Made by a program: the position numbers and the translations under genes
Assembly (NCBI RefSeq): GCF_013304445.1
Contig: NZ_JAAITA010000002.1
Coordinates: forward strand, 215,073 to 279,072
Reading direction: 5' to 3'
From: Blautia hansenii
GTDB lineage: Bacteria; Bacillota; Clostridia; Lachnospirales; Lachnospiraceae
Length of the DNA: 64,000 nucleotides
In this document: positions 8,332 through 17,565 of the stretch, piece after piece
How the letters are laid out: every line of letters starts with the position of its first letter
Position numbering within the stretch: position 1 is the stretch's first letter
Notes under the pieces: generated by a model
Databases searched by the model: none
Told to the model about the DNA's origin: nothing
What the model saw: the letters and a program-made list of their open reading frames with translations, nothing else

Positions 8332-9366
8332 TTATAAGTCTTTCAGAGATTCCTCCAGCTGTTTTTCAAAGTCAAAGTTTTCCTCGTCAACTCTCTCTAC
8401 TGGAATTGCATCATCATCCGGCTCTTTCTCCGGTTTTCTGTCATAATCAGATGATATGGTTTTTATGCTTTTTTCTTTCTGTGCCACATAAGATTTCGGG
8501 ACAGCTTTTACATAATATACGTATTCATCATCTTCAAACTGTGTTTTTTCACTCCTAGAATAGTCCACACCCAAAACTGCAAATTCCAGTACAAATCCCA
8601 CGATAAGGGACAACACTGCGGACAAAATCACACTTCCCATATGGACATTCACATTAAGGAACATGCCTCCTAATATCATAATCACAATATAAACTATAGC
8701 TCCTACTCCATCAGCCACTCTCCAGGAATAGTCAAAAGAACATCTGGAAATCGTATACACCAGCATCAGAACTACAGTAAAAGCCAGCACATTCAGCCAC
8801 ATTTCCTGATTTTTCATTAAACCATCCAGCAGAATCTGCAGCTTCTGAACAGCCTCTGTTTCTTTCCCCTGCAAAACTGTGCTCTTGTCCTTTACTATCT
8901 GCATAAAGAAATACAAAATCACACCGCACACGGAAGGAATCGCACAGGTCGGTCCTTTTAAAAGCCCTCCGCCAATGGGCACAGCCGCCGGAATATGAAA
9001 ATGGAATGCCGCCGGAGTCAATACCAGCGCCAGACTATCCTCAGAGGTAAAACGCAGGAACAAAATCATCAAAAGTACAATCAAAAGTACTGCAAAGCCT
9101 GCCACCTCAATTCCTACGGAATAACAGTGCATAATAATCAATACACAGCCTATCACCGTCATTACGTTAATCGGCAGTACTGCACAGATAATTGCCAAAA
9201 TCAACACCACAAAAATATTGTCCAGCTTTTCCATAAATCCAAGACTGGAATTAATACTGCTAAACAACAAAAATGCCAGTAAAAATTTAAATACAGAAAG
9301 AAGCAATACATCATGCTCACTGTAAAAGTCTTTTATTTTCTGCTTCAACTCCAATAATACTGTCAT
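8332..9366 (-). CDS. Conserved polytopic membrane protein upstream of cdaA, function unknown
   Basis: A 344-residue protein I cannot assign. About eight to nine hydrophobic segments span residues 20-270. The central part (TPAAFHFHIPAAVPIGGGLLKG) is rich in Pro and Gly and looks like a re-entrant or substrate-site loop. The last 75 residues are a charged cytoplasmic tail (SEKTQFEDDEYVYYVKAVP..., then many Asp/Glu). It starts in an ATGA overlap with the 143-residue protein upstream and ends 69 nt before cdaA. All are read from one promoter at 9850-9879. This operon position suggests a link to c-di-AMP or envelope homeostasis, but that is only guilt by association. Confidence 0.85.
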   Translation of the reverse strand: MTVLLELKQKIKDFYSEHDVLLLSVFKFLLAFLLFSSINSSLGFMEKLDNIFVVLILAIICAVLPINVMTVIGCVLIIMHCYSVGIEVAGFAVLLIVLLMILFLRFTSEDSLALVLTPAAFHFHIPAAVPIGGGLLKGPTCAIPSVCGVILYFFMQIVKDKSTVLQGKETEAVQKLQILLDGLMKNQEMWLNVLAFTVVLMLVYTISRCSFDYSWRVADGVGAIVYIVIMILGGMFLNVNVHMGSVILSAVLSLIVGFVLEFAVLGVDYSRSEKTQFEDDEYVYYVKAVPKSYVAQKEKSIKTISSDYDRKPEKEPDDDAIPVERVDEENFDFEKQLEESLKDL

Positions 9367-9794
9367 GCTTTTGTTCTCCTCCCTGTAATTCTTCCATTTC
9401 GCCTTTCTTCTCTGTCATAGGCTTTTTTCATCTGGGTAAGTCCCTTGTAATATTCCTGGATTCCCTTCTGGGCCTTTGCATATTTCACAGAACAATAAAT
9501 ATACGTCAAAATACTGTATCCCACTACCATAATAATATACAGTCCGATAATCTGTAACGCCATAAGCGCCAGATTCATTTTATGAATATTCTCCATCAAA
9601 TACTCGCTTCTGTATCCAAAATAAATCAACAGCAGCAGACCATAGGCTATGGTTGTCAGAAAGAAGTTTTTAATCAAGGCCAATCCTATATAATCACTTC
9701 TATAATAATTACTTATGGCAAGGTGCTTTTTTCCTTCTCCTGACTCATAAAGTGCCAGTTTATGCATTTTTTTGATTTTTTGGTTATTCAGCAT
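9363..9794 (-). CDS. Small conserved membrane protein, first gene of the cdaA operon
   Basis: A 143-residue protein of unknown function. A basic N-terminal stretch (KIKKMHKLALYESGEGKKH) is followed by three hydrophobic segments around residues 37-110 and a basic C-terminus (RRNGRITGRRTKA), consistent with cytoplasmic ends. The ATG has AAGAGG upstream and lies about 45 nt downstream of a strong extended -10 promoter. Its stop overlaps the start of the 344-residue membrane protein, so the two are probably produced together and may form a complex. Confidence 0.85.
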   Translation of the reverse strand: MLNNQKIKKMHKLALYESGEGKKHLAISNYYRSDYIGLALIKNFFLTTIAYGLLLLIYFGYRSEYLMENIHKMNLALMALQIIGLYIIMVVGYSILTYIYCSVKYAKAQKGIQEYYKGLTQMKKAYDREERRNGRITGRRTKA

Positions 9795-9849
9795 AAAATA
9801 CCTCTTTCCAAATTTCTCTTTTTGAAAAACTTATAATCATACATACTGC

Positions 9850-9879
9850 ATTATAGCATATTCCTGATAATCGAATCAA
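9850..9879 (-). promoter_or_regulatory. Extended -10 promoter of the cdaA operon
   Basis: On the minus strand TTGATT (9879-9874) and TATAAT (9855-9850) are 18 nt apart, with a TGC extension directly before the -10 box. It drives the two membrane-protein genes, cdaA, cdaR and HPr. The -35 box lies just after the comF stop. Confidence 0.75.
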
Positions 9880-9885
9880 GACCTT

Positions 9886-10599
9886 TCAAGTATCTGCTCC
9901 CATAGCTATGGTGAGAAAAAACACGTTTTCTGCCCCATTTCTTTTCAAAAGTTCTGCTGCTGCTTCTATTGTGCTTCCTGTAGTGTATATGTCGTCTACC
10001 AGCAGAATTCTTCTGTATCTGTTTTCTCCTTTAAGAAAAAAGGCATTTTTCATATTCTGCTTTCTCTCTCTGTAATCCAGTTCTTTTTGTGGTCTGGTAT
10101 TCACTTTTCGTTTCATGAGACGGCTGTCCACTGGAATACATAAGGTTTTCCCCAATGCTTCTGCTATAAGTTCTGCCTGATTATATCCTCTTTTTTCCAT
10201 TCTCTTTCGGTGCAGCGGAATGGGAATGATAATCTCCACACCCCAATTTCTGATAATTTCACGGGAATAAACTGCTGCGATTTGTCCATAAAAGCTTCCA
10301 TATTCCTGGCGCTTTCCGTATTTCAGTTTAAACAATGATTCCTGAAGAACTGAGCCATAAGGAAAAATTCCAATCCCCTGGTCAAAAAGACGTGTTTTTC
10401 TGCAGTCTTTACAATATTCCTGTTCCTCTCTCTTTAAAGGCTTGGAACACCGGAAACATCTCGGCCCGGTAATGGGCTTTAACTTTTCCCTGCAAACGTT
10501 GCAGATTCTACTTCCCCCTGGCACTGCGATATCATGACAGACCGGGCAGCGCCTTGGGTACAGCATATCTAAAAATAACTTTCCTGCTTTTCTAATCAA
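9886..10599 (-). CDS. comF: ComF family phosphoribosyltransferase-like protein
   Basis: A 237-residue protein. The N-terminal zinc-ribbon region carries CPVC, CNVC, CFRC and CKDC pairs, and the C-terminal type I phosphoribosyltransferase fold has the PRPP loop ILLVDDIYTTGST. ComF is needed for DNA uptake/transformation in B. subtilis and Haemophilus and is thought to act with a primosomal helicase on incoming DNA. The start is a TTG inside TATTGA, overlapping the recD2 stop, with GGAG upstream, so it is coupled to recD2. Together with comEA and comEC elsewhere in the window it adds to a partial competence gene set. Confidence 0.93.
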   Translation of the reverse strand: MIRKAGKLFLDMLYPRRCPVCHDIAVPGGSRICNVCREKLKPITGPRCFRCSKPLKREEQEYCKDCRKTRLFDQGIGIFPYGSVLQESLFKLKYGKRQEYGSFYGQIAAVYSREIIRNWGVEIIIPIPLHRKRMEKRGYNQAELIAEALGKTLCIPVDSRLMKRKVNTRPQKELDYRERKQNMKNAFFLKGENRYRRILLVDDIYTTGSTIEAAAELLKRNGAENVFFLTIAMGADT

Positions 10600-12824
10600 T
10601 AACTCTCCTTTATACGCAAATCCAGCGTGGTATATCTGCTTTGTTCCATCTGGTTATTTTCCATCTCAATAAAGGTTTTCTCATCTCCCACCAGCGTCAC
10701 ACATTTTCTGGCACGGGTCACTGCCGTATAAAGCAGATTCCTGTTCATCAACATTCTGGGGCCATGCAGAAGAGGAATCACCACAGCCGGGTACTCACTT
10801 CCCTGAGCCTTATGTATGGTAATAGCATAGGCCAGTTCCAACTCGTCCAACTGCTTAAAAGAATATTCTACAAATTTTCGCTCGTCAAATTCCACGGTAA
10901 CGGTTTCTGCAAAAGTATTAATTTCTCTCAGAATTCCTGTGTCTCCGTTGAAAACACCCACACCCTTTTCCACCGGAATCCCATAAAGACCTCTTACTTC
11001 CCATTCAATCTGATAATTGTTTTTAATCTGCATAACCTTATCCCCTTCACGGAAAAGGCCATTTCGGTGTTCCTTCTCTTTTTTCCCGGTCTCCGGCGGA
11101 TTCAGATACTGCTGCAGAATAACGTTCAGTCGCTCAACCCCCAGCAGCCCCTTTCGCATGGGTGTCAGCACCTGGATATCATAAGGCTCTGCCTGGACAA
11201 ACTTGGGAAGTTTTTTCTGTATGAGCGTAATCACAACACTGATAATTACATTTGCATCATATCTTTTCAGAAAAAAGAAGTCCATGCTTTTATTGTCCAG
11301 CGTTACCGGTACACCTTGGTTAATCTTATGTGCATTCACCACAATATCGCTCTGAGAAGCCTGACGGAAGATTTTTACCAGTTCTACCACTGCAAACTTC
11401 CCGGAGGCAATAATATCTTTCAAAACGCTTCCAGGCCCTACACTTGGCAGCTGATTGACATCTCCCACCAGAATCAGTCTGGTGCCTGCTACTACCGCCG
11501 AAAGCAACGCATGCATAAGGAATATATCTACCATTGACATTTCATCAATAATAATAACGTCTGCTTCCAGAGGATTCTGTGCATTTCTCTCAAAATGAAC
11601 TCCTCCGGAAGATTCCTCCGGCATACCCGTCAGTTCCAGAAGTCGGTGAATCGTTTTAGCCTCATAACCGGTAGCTTCAGTCATACGCTTAGCCGCTCTT
11701 CCCGTAGGCGCTGCCAAAGCAATATCCAGTCCCTCCATTTCAAAATACCGGATAATCGCATTAATGGTTGTAGTTTTTCCTGTTCCTGGCCCTCCTGTGA
11801 CAATCAAAAGACCATTCTTTACCGCTTCCACCACTGCCATCTGCTGCTTTTCATCTAATTCTATATTCTCACTTTTCTGAATTCTTCTGATTTTATCCTG
11901 AATCACCCGCTCGTCCGCCGTATCTTTCAGATTCAGTTCATGAAGCATCTGGGCTGTATGCAATTCCGTCTGATAATACTGGCTCGCATACACCATTTTC
12001 GCTTTTCCTCTGGCTGTTTCAATCTCTTTTATAACGATTTTTCTGTCAATGGAAAGGTCTGCAATATGTTTTTCCATATATTCGGCCTTTACACCCAGCA
12101 GCTGTTCTGCTCTCTCTAGAAGAAGTCGCTGTGGAAGGTATATATGTCCTTCTGCTGTGGACTGAAGTAATATGTACAGAAGACCGCTTCTGATACGATA
12201 GTCCGAATCTGTATGAATTCCAATACGGGCTGCAATTTCATCTGCCATTTTAAATCCCACACCCGTAATATCCTCTGCCATCTTATAAGGATTTTCTTTC
12301 AAAATACGATACATATCCTGTTTATACTGCTGATATATCTTTGCTCCCAAAGTCTGCGATATGCCGTAATGCTGCAAAAACATCATGGCTTTTCGCATAT
12401 CCGATTTTTCTTCTACCTGCTGTGCAATTTCCCTGGCCTTCCTATCACTGATTCCTTTTACTTCTGAAAGCCGTTCCGGTTCTTCATCTATAATTCTGAG
12501 CGTATCATCTCCGAATTTTCTCACAATCCTGGCAGCCAAAGCCGCCCCCACACCTTTTATGGCTCCTGAGCCGAGATATCGTTCCATGGCCTGGGAATCC
12601 TGGGGAACCACCGCTTCATAAGCATACACAGAAAACTGCTGTCCATAAGAAGGATGTTCCGTATATTTCCCTTTTGCCCGAATATTCTCCCCCTCATTCA
12701 AATACTGAAATATACCTACACAGGTCAATTCTTCTCCGTCTACGATTAAGCAGGCAACTGTATATCCATTGTCCTGATTACGGTATATAATATGGTCTAC
12801 ATAGCCTTCTATAGTCTCTTCCAC
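10596..12824 (-). CDS. recD2: RecD2-type ATP-dependent DNA helicase
   Basis: A 742-residue SF1B 5'-3' helicase. An N-terminal OB-like domain is followed by helix-hairpin-helix repeats (GAIKGVGAALAARIV, SEVKGISDRKAREI). Walker A is GGPGTGKTT at 344-352 and Walker B is IIIDEMSMVD near 420. The C-terminal motif LAYAITIHKAQGSEYPAV matches motif V/VI of the family. It lacks the RecBC partners and has the long N-terminus that marks RecD2, which acts in replication-fork and mismatch or oxidative damage repair. The start is GTG 12824, with AGAGGG 7 nt upstream. It lies 34 nt after mreB and is coupled to comF. Confidence 0.96.
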   Translation of the reverse strand: MEETIEGYVDHIIYRNQDNGYTVACLIVDGEELTCVGIFQYLNEGENIRAKGKYTEHPSYGQQFSVYAYEAVVPQDSQAMERYLGSGAIKGVGAALAARIVRKFGDDTLRIIDEEPERLSEVKGISDRKAREIAQQVEEKSDMRKAMMFLQHYGISQTLGAKIYQQYKQDMYRILKENPYKMAEDITGVGFKMADEIAARIGIHTDSDYRIRSGLLYILLQSTAEGHIYLPQRLLLERAEQLLGVKAEYMEKHIADLSIDRKIVIKEIETARGKAKMVYASQYYQTELHTAQMLHELNLKDTADERVIQDKIRRIQKSENIELDEKQQMAVVEAVKNGLLIVTGGPGTGKTTTINAIIRYFEMEGLDIALAAPTGRAAKRMTEATGYEAKTIHRLLELTGMPEESSGGVHFERNAQNPLEADVIIIDEMSMVDIFLMHALLSAVVAGTRLILVGDVNQLPSVGPGSVLKDIIASGKFAVVELVKIFRQASQSDIVVNAHKINQGVPVTLDNKSMDFFFLKRYDANVIISVVITLIQKKLPKFVQAEPYDIQVLTPMRKGLLGVERLNVILQQYLNPPETGKKEKEHRNGLFREGDKVMQIKNNYQIEWEVRGLYGIPVEKGVGVFNGDTGILREINTFAETVTVEFDERKFVEYSFKQLDELELAYAITIHKAQGSEYPAVVIPLLHGPRMLMNRNLLYTAVTRARKCVTLVGDEKTFIEMENNQMEQSRYTTLDLRIKESY

Positions 12825-12858
12825 GTTTTTTCCCTCTGTTTTCCCGACTTTCTGCTTC

Positions 12859-13854
12859 TTACAGCCTGCCGTTCATTTTGCTCATCAACTCCATATACTG
12901 ACCTGTACCAATTGCTACCACCAGCGCCGGCTCTTCAGCCACTACTGTGTTGATGCCTGTTTCCTCTTCTATCAGTTCTTCCAGACCGCCCAGAAGTGCA
13001 CCGCCTCCGGTAAGCACAATCCCTCTCTCAGCCACGTCAGCTGCCAATTCCGGCGGTGTTTTTTCCAAAATACTGTGTATGGTTTCCATAATCTGTGCAG
13101 ATGCATCTTTCAAAGCTTCTCTGATTTCTTCGGAAGTCAGCGTCACGCTTTTCGGAAGTCCGGTAATAGTATCTCTTCCTTTTACTTCCATATTTTTTGT
13201 CTGAGGTGAGGCATACACAGTTCCTATCCGAATTTTAATATCTTCTGCAGTGCGCTCACCAATCATAAGATTGTGTTTTTTCCGCACATATCTGGTAATT
13301 GCCTCATCAAAATCGTCTCCTGCCACTTTTATAGATGTAGAAACCACCGTGCCGCCCAAAGAAATCACCGCCACATCTGTGGTTCCTCCGCCAATATCCA
13401 CAATCATATTGCCGAAAGGTCTGGTAATATCAATGCCGGCGCCAATCGCTGCCGCAATTGGCTCCTCAATAATGGACACTTCTCTGGCCCCTGCCTGATA
13501 AGTAGCCTCTTCCACTGCCTTTTTTTCCACCTCGGTAATACCGCTGGGTGCACAGATACTGATACGCGGTTTTCGAAATGCTCTCTTTCCGATGGCTTTG
13601 GAAATGAAATATTTCAGCATTTTTTCCGTAACCTCGTAATCCGATATCACACCTTGGCGCAGCGGACGAACCGCCACAATATTCCCCGGTGTCCTTCCTA
13701 TCATCTGACGAGCTTCTTCTCCCACCGCTCTTATTTTATTATTCTCCTTATCATATGCAACCACGGAAGGTTCCTTTAAAACAATTCCTTTACCCTTGGC
13801 ATAAACAAGGATACTGGCTGTTCCAAGGTCAATTCCAATATCTGATGCTGCCAT
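12859..13854 (-). CDS. mreB: MreB/Mbl actin-like rod-shape protein
   Basis: A 331-residue bacterial actin. The N-terminal phosphate-1 region is DIGIDLGTASILVYAKGKGIVL, phosphate-2 is NMIVDIGGGTTDVAVISLGG, and the adenosine motif near the C-terminus is GIVLTGGGALLGG. It polymerises under the membrane and guides lateral wall synthesis. No mreC or mreD follows; the next genes are recD2 and comF. This could therefore be the Mbl/MreBH paralogue rather than the mreBCD copy. The start ATG has GGGGC upstream, and a promoter with a perfect TATAAT lies 50 nt before it. Confidence 0.95.
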   Translation of the reverse strand: MAASDIGIDLGTASILVYAKGKGIVLKEPSVVAYDKENNKIRAVGEEARQMIGRTPGNIVAVRPLRQGVISDYEVTEKMLKYFISKAIGKRAFRKPRISICAPSGITEVEKKAVEEATYQAGAREVSIIEEPIAAAIGAGIDITRPFGNMIVDIGGGTTDVAVISLGGTVVSTSIKVAGDDFDEAITRYVRKKHNLMIGERTAEDIKIRIGTVYASPQTKNMEVKGRDTITGLPKSVTLTSEEIREALKDASAQIMETIHSILEKTPPELAADVAERGIVLTGGGALLGGLEELIEEETGINTVVAEEPALVVAIGTGQYMELMSKMNGRL

Positions 13855-13906
13855 TTTACTGCCCCTTTCCTAAACCATCTAACCGTCAAATCCCGGTTTC
13901 TTTTTC

Positions 13907-13935
13907 ATTATATACAACTTCCCCTTTATTGAAAA
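13907..13935 (-). promoter_or_regulatory. Promoter of mreB-recD2-comF
   Basis: On the minus strand TTTTCA (13935-13930), a 17-nt spacer, and TATAAT (13912-13907). The -35 box is embedded in a small GC-rich hairpin (CCCCTTT/AAAGGGG, 13921-13939) that follows the uvrA stop, so the uvrA 3' end and this promoter overlap. Confidence 0.6.
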
Positions 13936-13942
13936 GGGGCAA

Positions 13943-16783
13943 TCATCTCAAATATTTTGACACATATTGACCCGTATAGGAAAACGGATTGGCTGCAACT
14001 TCTTCGGGAGTTCCCTTAGCAATCACAGTTCCTCCCTTATCTCCGCCTTCCGGCCCGATATCAATAATGTAATCCGCTGTCTTTATTACATCTAAATTGT
14101 GCTCTATGACAACAACCGTATTGCCGCCCTCAGAAAGACGCTGCAGAATCTCTATCAGCTTGTGAACATCTGCAAAATGCAGCCCTGTCGTCGGCTCATC
14201 CAAAATATAAATGGTCTTTCCTGTGCTTCTCTTGCTCAGTTCAGACGCCAGTTTAATTCTCTGCGCTTCTCCCCCGGAAAGCTCGGTAGAGGGCTGACCC
14301 AAACGAATATAAGAAAGCCCTACATCATAAAGTGTCTGTATTTTTCTCTTAATGGAAGGCACATGGTCAAAAAATTCCAGCGCTTCTTCCACTGTCATAT
14401 TCAGTACATCATAAATGCTTTTTCCCTTATATTTTACTTCCAGAGTTTCCCGATTGTATCGTTTCCCATGGCATACCTCACAGGGTACATATACGTCCGG
14501 CAAAAAATGCATTTCTATTTTCAGAATACCATCACCACTGCAGGCCTCGCATCGTCCGCCTTTCACGTTAAAACTAAACCTTCCCTTTTTATATCCTCTG
14601 GCCTTAGCATCGGCGGTAGCAGCAAACAAATCACGAATCTGGTCAAAAACTCCGGTATAAGTGGCTGGATTAGACCTCGGAGTCCTTCCAATCGGAGACT
14701 GGTCTATATCAATGACCTTATCTAACTGTTCTACGCCCTCAATACACTTATGTTTGCCCGGAATAATTCTGGCTCTATTCAGTTTTCTTGCCAGACTTTT
14801 ATATAAAATTTCATTTACCAGGGAACTTTTACCGGAACCGGAAACTCCGGTCACACAGGTCATAATCCCCAGAGGTATCTTCACATCAATATTTTTCAGA
14901 TTATTTTCCGCTGCTTTCCGAATCGTTAAAAACCCTGCGGGTTTTCTCCGCACAGAAGGCACCGGTATCTGCAGTTTCCCGCTTAAATACTGTCCGGTAA
15001 TGGATTTAGGATTTTGCATGATTTCCTCAGCCGTTCCCATGGCTACCAGTTGTCCGCCGTGTTCGCCTGCTCCCGGTCCGATATCCACCACGCAGTCAGC
15101 CGCCCGCATGGTATCCTCATCATGCTCTACCACAATCAGTGTATTTCCCAAATCTCTTAAATGCTTTAATGTAGCCAGCAGTTTATCATTGTCCCTCTGG
15201 TGCAGACCAATACTGGGCTCATCAAGAATATACGCCACTCCCACAAGGCCGGAACCTATCTGGGTAGCCAGACGGATTCTCTGAGCTTCTCCGCCGGAAA
15301 GAGTTCCTGTGGCTCTTGCCAGTGTCAGATAATCCAGTCCTACATTCACCAGAAATCCGACTCTGGCCCGGATTTCTTTCAGCACCTGCTCTCCGATTAT
15401 CTGTTGGGTAGGGGTCAGTTCCAGATGATTGAGGAATTCCTGCAGGCATTCGATGGACATAGAAGTAACCTCATGAATATTTTTATCTCCCACAGTCACA
15501 GCCAGGGCTTCCGGTTTCAGACGCTGTCCCTTACAGGAAGGACACGGCGTAATCCGCATAAAACTTTCATATTCCTGCTTCATCGTATCGGAACCGGTCT
15601 CACGGTAACGCCGCCCCACATTCTTTACAATTCCCTCGAAAGCCACATCATAAACGCCTTCTCCTCTCTGGCCTTTATAATATACTTTCACCTCTTTTCC
15701 ATTGGTTCCGTGAATCAGCACATCCTGGATGTGCTGAGGATAGTCTTCAAAAGGCGTATCCAAATCAAAACCATATTCTTTTGCCAGCGCGTCTAAAATG
15801 GCCCTTGTAAAACTGCCTTTGTCCGTGCAGGACTGCCACCCCATAACCGCAATTGCCCCCTGGGAAATGCTGAGGCTCCTGTCCGGTATCATTAAATCCA
15901 CATCAAATTCCATACGGTACCCCAAGCCAAAACAGGAGGGACACGCACCAAAGGGATTATTAAAAGAAAAGCTTCTGGGCTCTATTTCATCAATACTGAT
16001 ACCACAGTCCGGACATGCGAAACTCTGGCTGAAATTTATCTGTTTTCCATCCATGGTATCCACTACAAGCCTTCCCTCTGCCAGATTCAAAACGGTTTCT
16101 ATGGAATCCGTCAGCCTTTTTTCAATGCCTTCCTTTACAATCAGACGGTCCACTACAATCTCTATATTATGCTTGATATTTTTATCCAGCTTGATTTCTT
16201 CGCTGAGTTCGTACAGATTTCCGTCAATCTGTACACGCACATAACCACTTTTTCCAGCCTGCTCCAAAAGTTTGGCATGGGTTCCTTTTCGCCCTCTTAC
16301 CACAGGTGCCAGAAGCTGAATTTTCGTTCTTTCCGGCAGCCCCATAATATGATCTACCATCTGGTCTACAGTCTGTTTCCGAATTTCCCGCCCGCACTTG
16401 GGACAATGGGGAATCCCCACACGGGCGTAGAGAAGTCGAAAATAATCGTAGATTTCCGTAACCGTTCCCACGGTAGAACGAGGATTTCGGTTGGTAGATT
16501 TCTGGTCAATGGAAATGGCAGGAGAAAGTCCCTCAATACTCTCCACATCCGGCTTCTCCATCTGCCCCAGGAACTGTCGGGCATAAGAAGAAAGTGATTC
16601 CATATAACGTCTCTGTCCCTCTGCATAAATAGTATCAAAGGCCAGAGAACTTTTACCGGAACCACTGAGGCCGGTAAGCACTACCAACTCATTTCTGGGA
16701 ATATCCACGTCCAGATTCTTCAGATTGTTTTCATTCGCGCCTCTTATTTTAATAAATTGTCTTGCCTGCATTTTAACTGCCAT
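13943..16783 (-). CDS. uvrA: UvrA, excinuclease ABC subunit A
   Basis: A 946-residue damage-recognition ATPase of nucleotide excision repair. The first Walker A is GLSGSGKSS at 38-46 and the second is GVSGSGKSS in the C-terminal half. Zinc fingers are CPKC near 140, CPDC...CPSC near 260-300, and CEAC...CEVC near 740. Two ABC signatures LSGGEAQRI are present. I choose ATG 16783 (MAVKMQ), with GGAGAG 8 nt upstream; a longer frame starts 42 nt earlier without such a site. uvrB is not adjacent and not in the window. A LexA-type operator overlaps the promoter, which fits SOS control as known for uvrA in Firmicutes. Confidence 0.98.
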   Translation of the reverse strand: MAVKMQARQFIKIRGANENNLKNLDVDIPRNELVVLTGLSGSGKSSLAFDTIYAEGQRRYMESLSSYARQFLGQMEKPDVESIEGLSPAISIDQKSTNRNPRSTVGTVTEIYDYFRLLYARVGIPHCPKCGREIRKQTVDQMVDHIMGLPERTKIQLLAPVVRGRKGTHAKLLEQAGKSGYVRVQIDGNLYELSEEIKLDKNIKHNIEIVVDRLIVKEGIEKRLTDSIETVLNLAEGRLVVDTMDGKQINFSQSFACPDCGISIDEIEPRSFSFNNPFGACPSCFGLGYRMEFDVDLMIPDRSLSISQGAIAVMGWQSCTDKGSFTRAILDALAKEYGFDLDTPFEDYPQHIQDVLIHGTNGKEVKVYYKGQRGEGVYDVAFEGIVKNVGRRYRETGSDTMKQEYESFMRITPCPSCKGQRLKPEALAVTVGDKNIHEVTSMSIECLQEFLNHLELTPTQQIIGEQVLKEIRARVGFLVNVGLDYLTLARATGTLSGGEAQRIRLATQIGSGLVGVAYILDEPSIGLHQRDNDKLLATLKHLRDLGNTLIVVEHDEDTMRAADCVVDIGPGAGEHGGQLVAMGTAEEIMQNPKSITGQYLSGKLQIPVPSVRRKPAGFLTIRKAAENNLKNIDVKIPLGIMTCVTGVSGSGKSSLVNEILYKSLARKLNRARIIPGKHKCIEGVEQLDKVIDIDQSPIGRTPRSNPATYTGVFDQIRDLFAATADAKARGYKKGRFSFNVKGGRCEACSGDGILKIEMHFLPDVYVPCEVCHGKRYNRETLEVKYKGKSIYDVLNMTVEEALEFFDHVPSIKRKIQTLYDVGLSYIRLGQPSTELSGGEAQRIKLASELSKRSTGKTIYILDEPTTGLHFADVHKLIEILQRLSEGGNTVVVIEHNLDVIKTADYIIDIGPEGGDKGGTVIAKGTPEEVAANPFSYTGQYVSKYLR

Positions 16784-16844
16784 AGTCTTTTCTCTCCAAT
16801 AATATTTATCTTTATCTGCTTCCATCCGTTTTATTCGTAAAATA

Positions 16845-16873
16845 ACTATATCATATTTCGAGGTCTTTTACAA
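16845..16873 (-). promoter_or_regulatory. uvrA promoter
   Basis: On the minus strand TTGTAA (16873-16868), 17-nt spacer, TATAGT (16850-16845). Its -35 box overlaps the SOS-box-like sequence at 16871-16884. Confidence 0.65.
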
Positions 16874-16884
16874 ACATTTGTTCT
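16871..16884 (-). promoter_or_regulatory. Putative LexA (SOS) box at uvrA
   Basis: The minus strand reads AGAACAAATGTTTG. Against the Gram-positive LexA/DinR consensus CGAACATATGTTCG it matches 11 of 14 positions, with the GAAC-N4-GTT core intact. It overlaps the uvrA -35 box, a position suited to repression. Binding is inferred. Confidence 0.6.
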
Positions 16885-16951
16885 GTTTTTTAATTCACAA
16901 AAATCCGGACAGAAAACAGCGAAAAACTGTGTACTTTTTAATCCCGCATAT

Positions 16952-16978
16952 GAAAAGAAACTGCCGCATTAAGGGCAG
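16952..16978 (-). terminator. Probable terminator after the CBS-domain gene
   Basis: In the minus-strand RNA a short CUGCC/GGCAG stem with an 8-nt loop is followed by UUUCUUUU. The stem is only 5 bp, so efficiency is uncertain. Confidence 0.45.
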
Positions 16979-17032
16979 GTCGGGAACGGAAATACCTCTT
17001 CCTGACTGCTGTTAATACGACAGCTTTCTATT

Positions 17033-17452
17033 TTATACTTTTTGCTGCTCTTTCGTTCCTGAAGAACAGATATACTGCATAATATCTCTTCTCGTCACAA
17101 TTCCAATAAAATTTTTCTGGTCATCGATTACCGGTACAAAATTCTGACGCATGGCCTTATCCAGCAAATCCTCCATGTCCGAATCCACCCGCACCGGCGT
17201 ATAGTCTGCCCTTCTCTTAAAAGAAGTAATCGGCACTTCCTCTGCACCTTTCAAATTCAAATCTCCGCGTTTTTTTAATCCCCACAATAAATCGCCTTCT
17301 GTAATCGTCCCCACATATTTGCCTTTTTCGTTAATAACGGGTATGCAGGAATATTTATGGTATTCCATTTTTTCAAGCACCTGTCTCAAGCTGAAAGTAT
17401 CATAAATATAAGCTACATCTACTTTGGGGGTAAGAAAAAATAAAATATTCAT
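17033..17452 (-). CDS. CBS-pair domain protein
   Basis: A 139-residue soluble protein consisting of one Bateman module (two CBS motifs). The first motif includes YSCIPVINEKGKYVGTITEGD and the second FVPVIDDQKNFIGIVTRRDI, joined by a short linker. No enzymatic domain is attached. CBS pairs bind adenine nucleotides; in Bacillus and Listeria a stand-alone pair of this size (DarB/CbpB) binds c-di-AMP and stimulates the Rel (p)ppGpp synthetase. A similar role is possible here since the cell makes c-di-AMP, but I see no residue that proves it. ATG 17452 has GGGGAGG 6 nt upstream and is preferred to the upstream in-frame start. Confidence 0.88.
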   Translation of the reverse strand: MNILFFLTPKVDVAYIYDTFSLRQVLEKMEYHKYSCIPVINEKGKYVGTITEGDLLWGLKKRGDLNLKGAEEVPITSFKRRADYTPVRVDSDMEDLLDKAMRQNFVPVIDDQKNFIGIVTRRDIMQYICSSGTKEQQKV

Positions 17453-17565
17453 GGTGTTCCTCCCCTGTTTTCTCCCTTTATTCTGCCACACTGCCACAGA
17501 GAAATCCAGAACAAAAGCATTAAACTTTATTAAAATTCTATAAAGTTGTATTACATGTTAATTTG

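Noticed and set aside
10641..11537. A 298-codon plus-strand open frame opposite recD2
   Set aside because: It is antisense to the well-conserved helicase domain, has a His/Phe/Gln-biased composition typical of shadow frames, and has no ribosome site.
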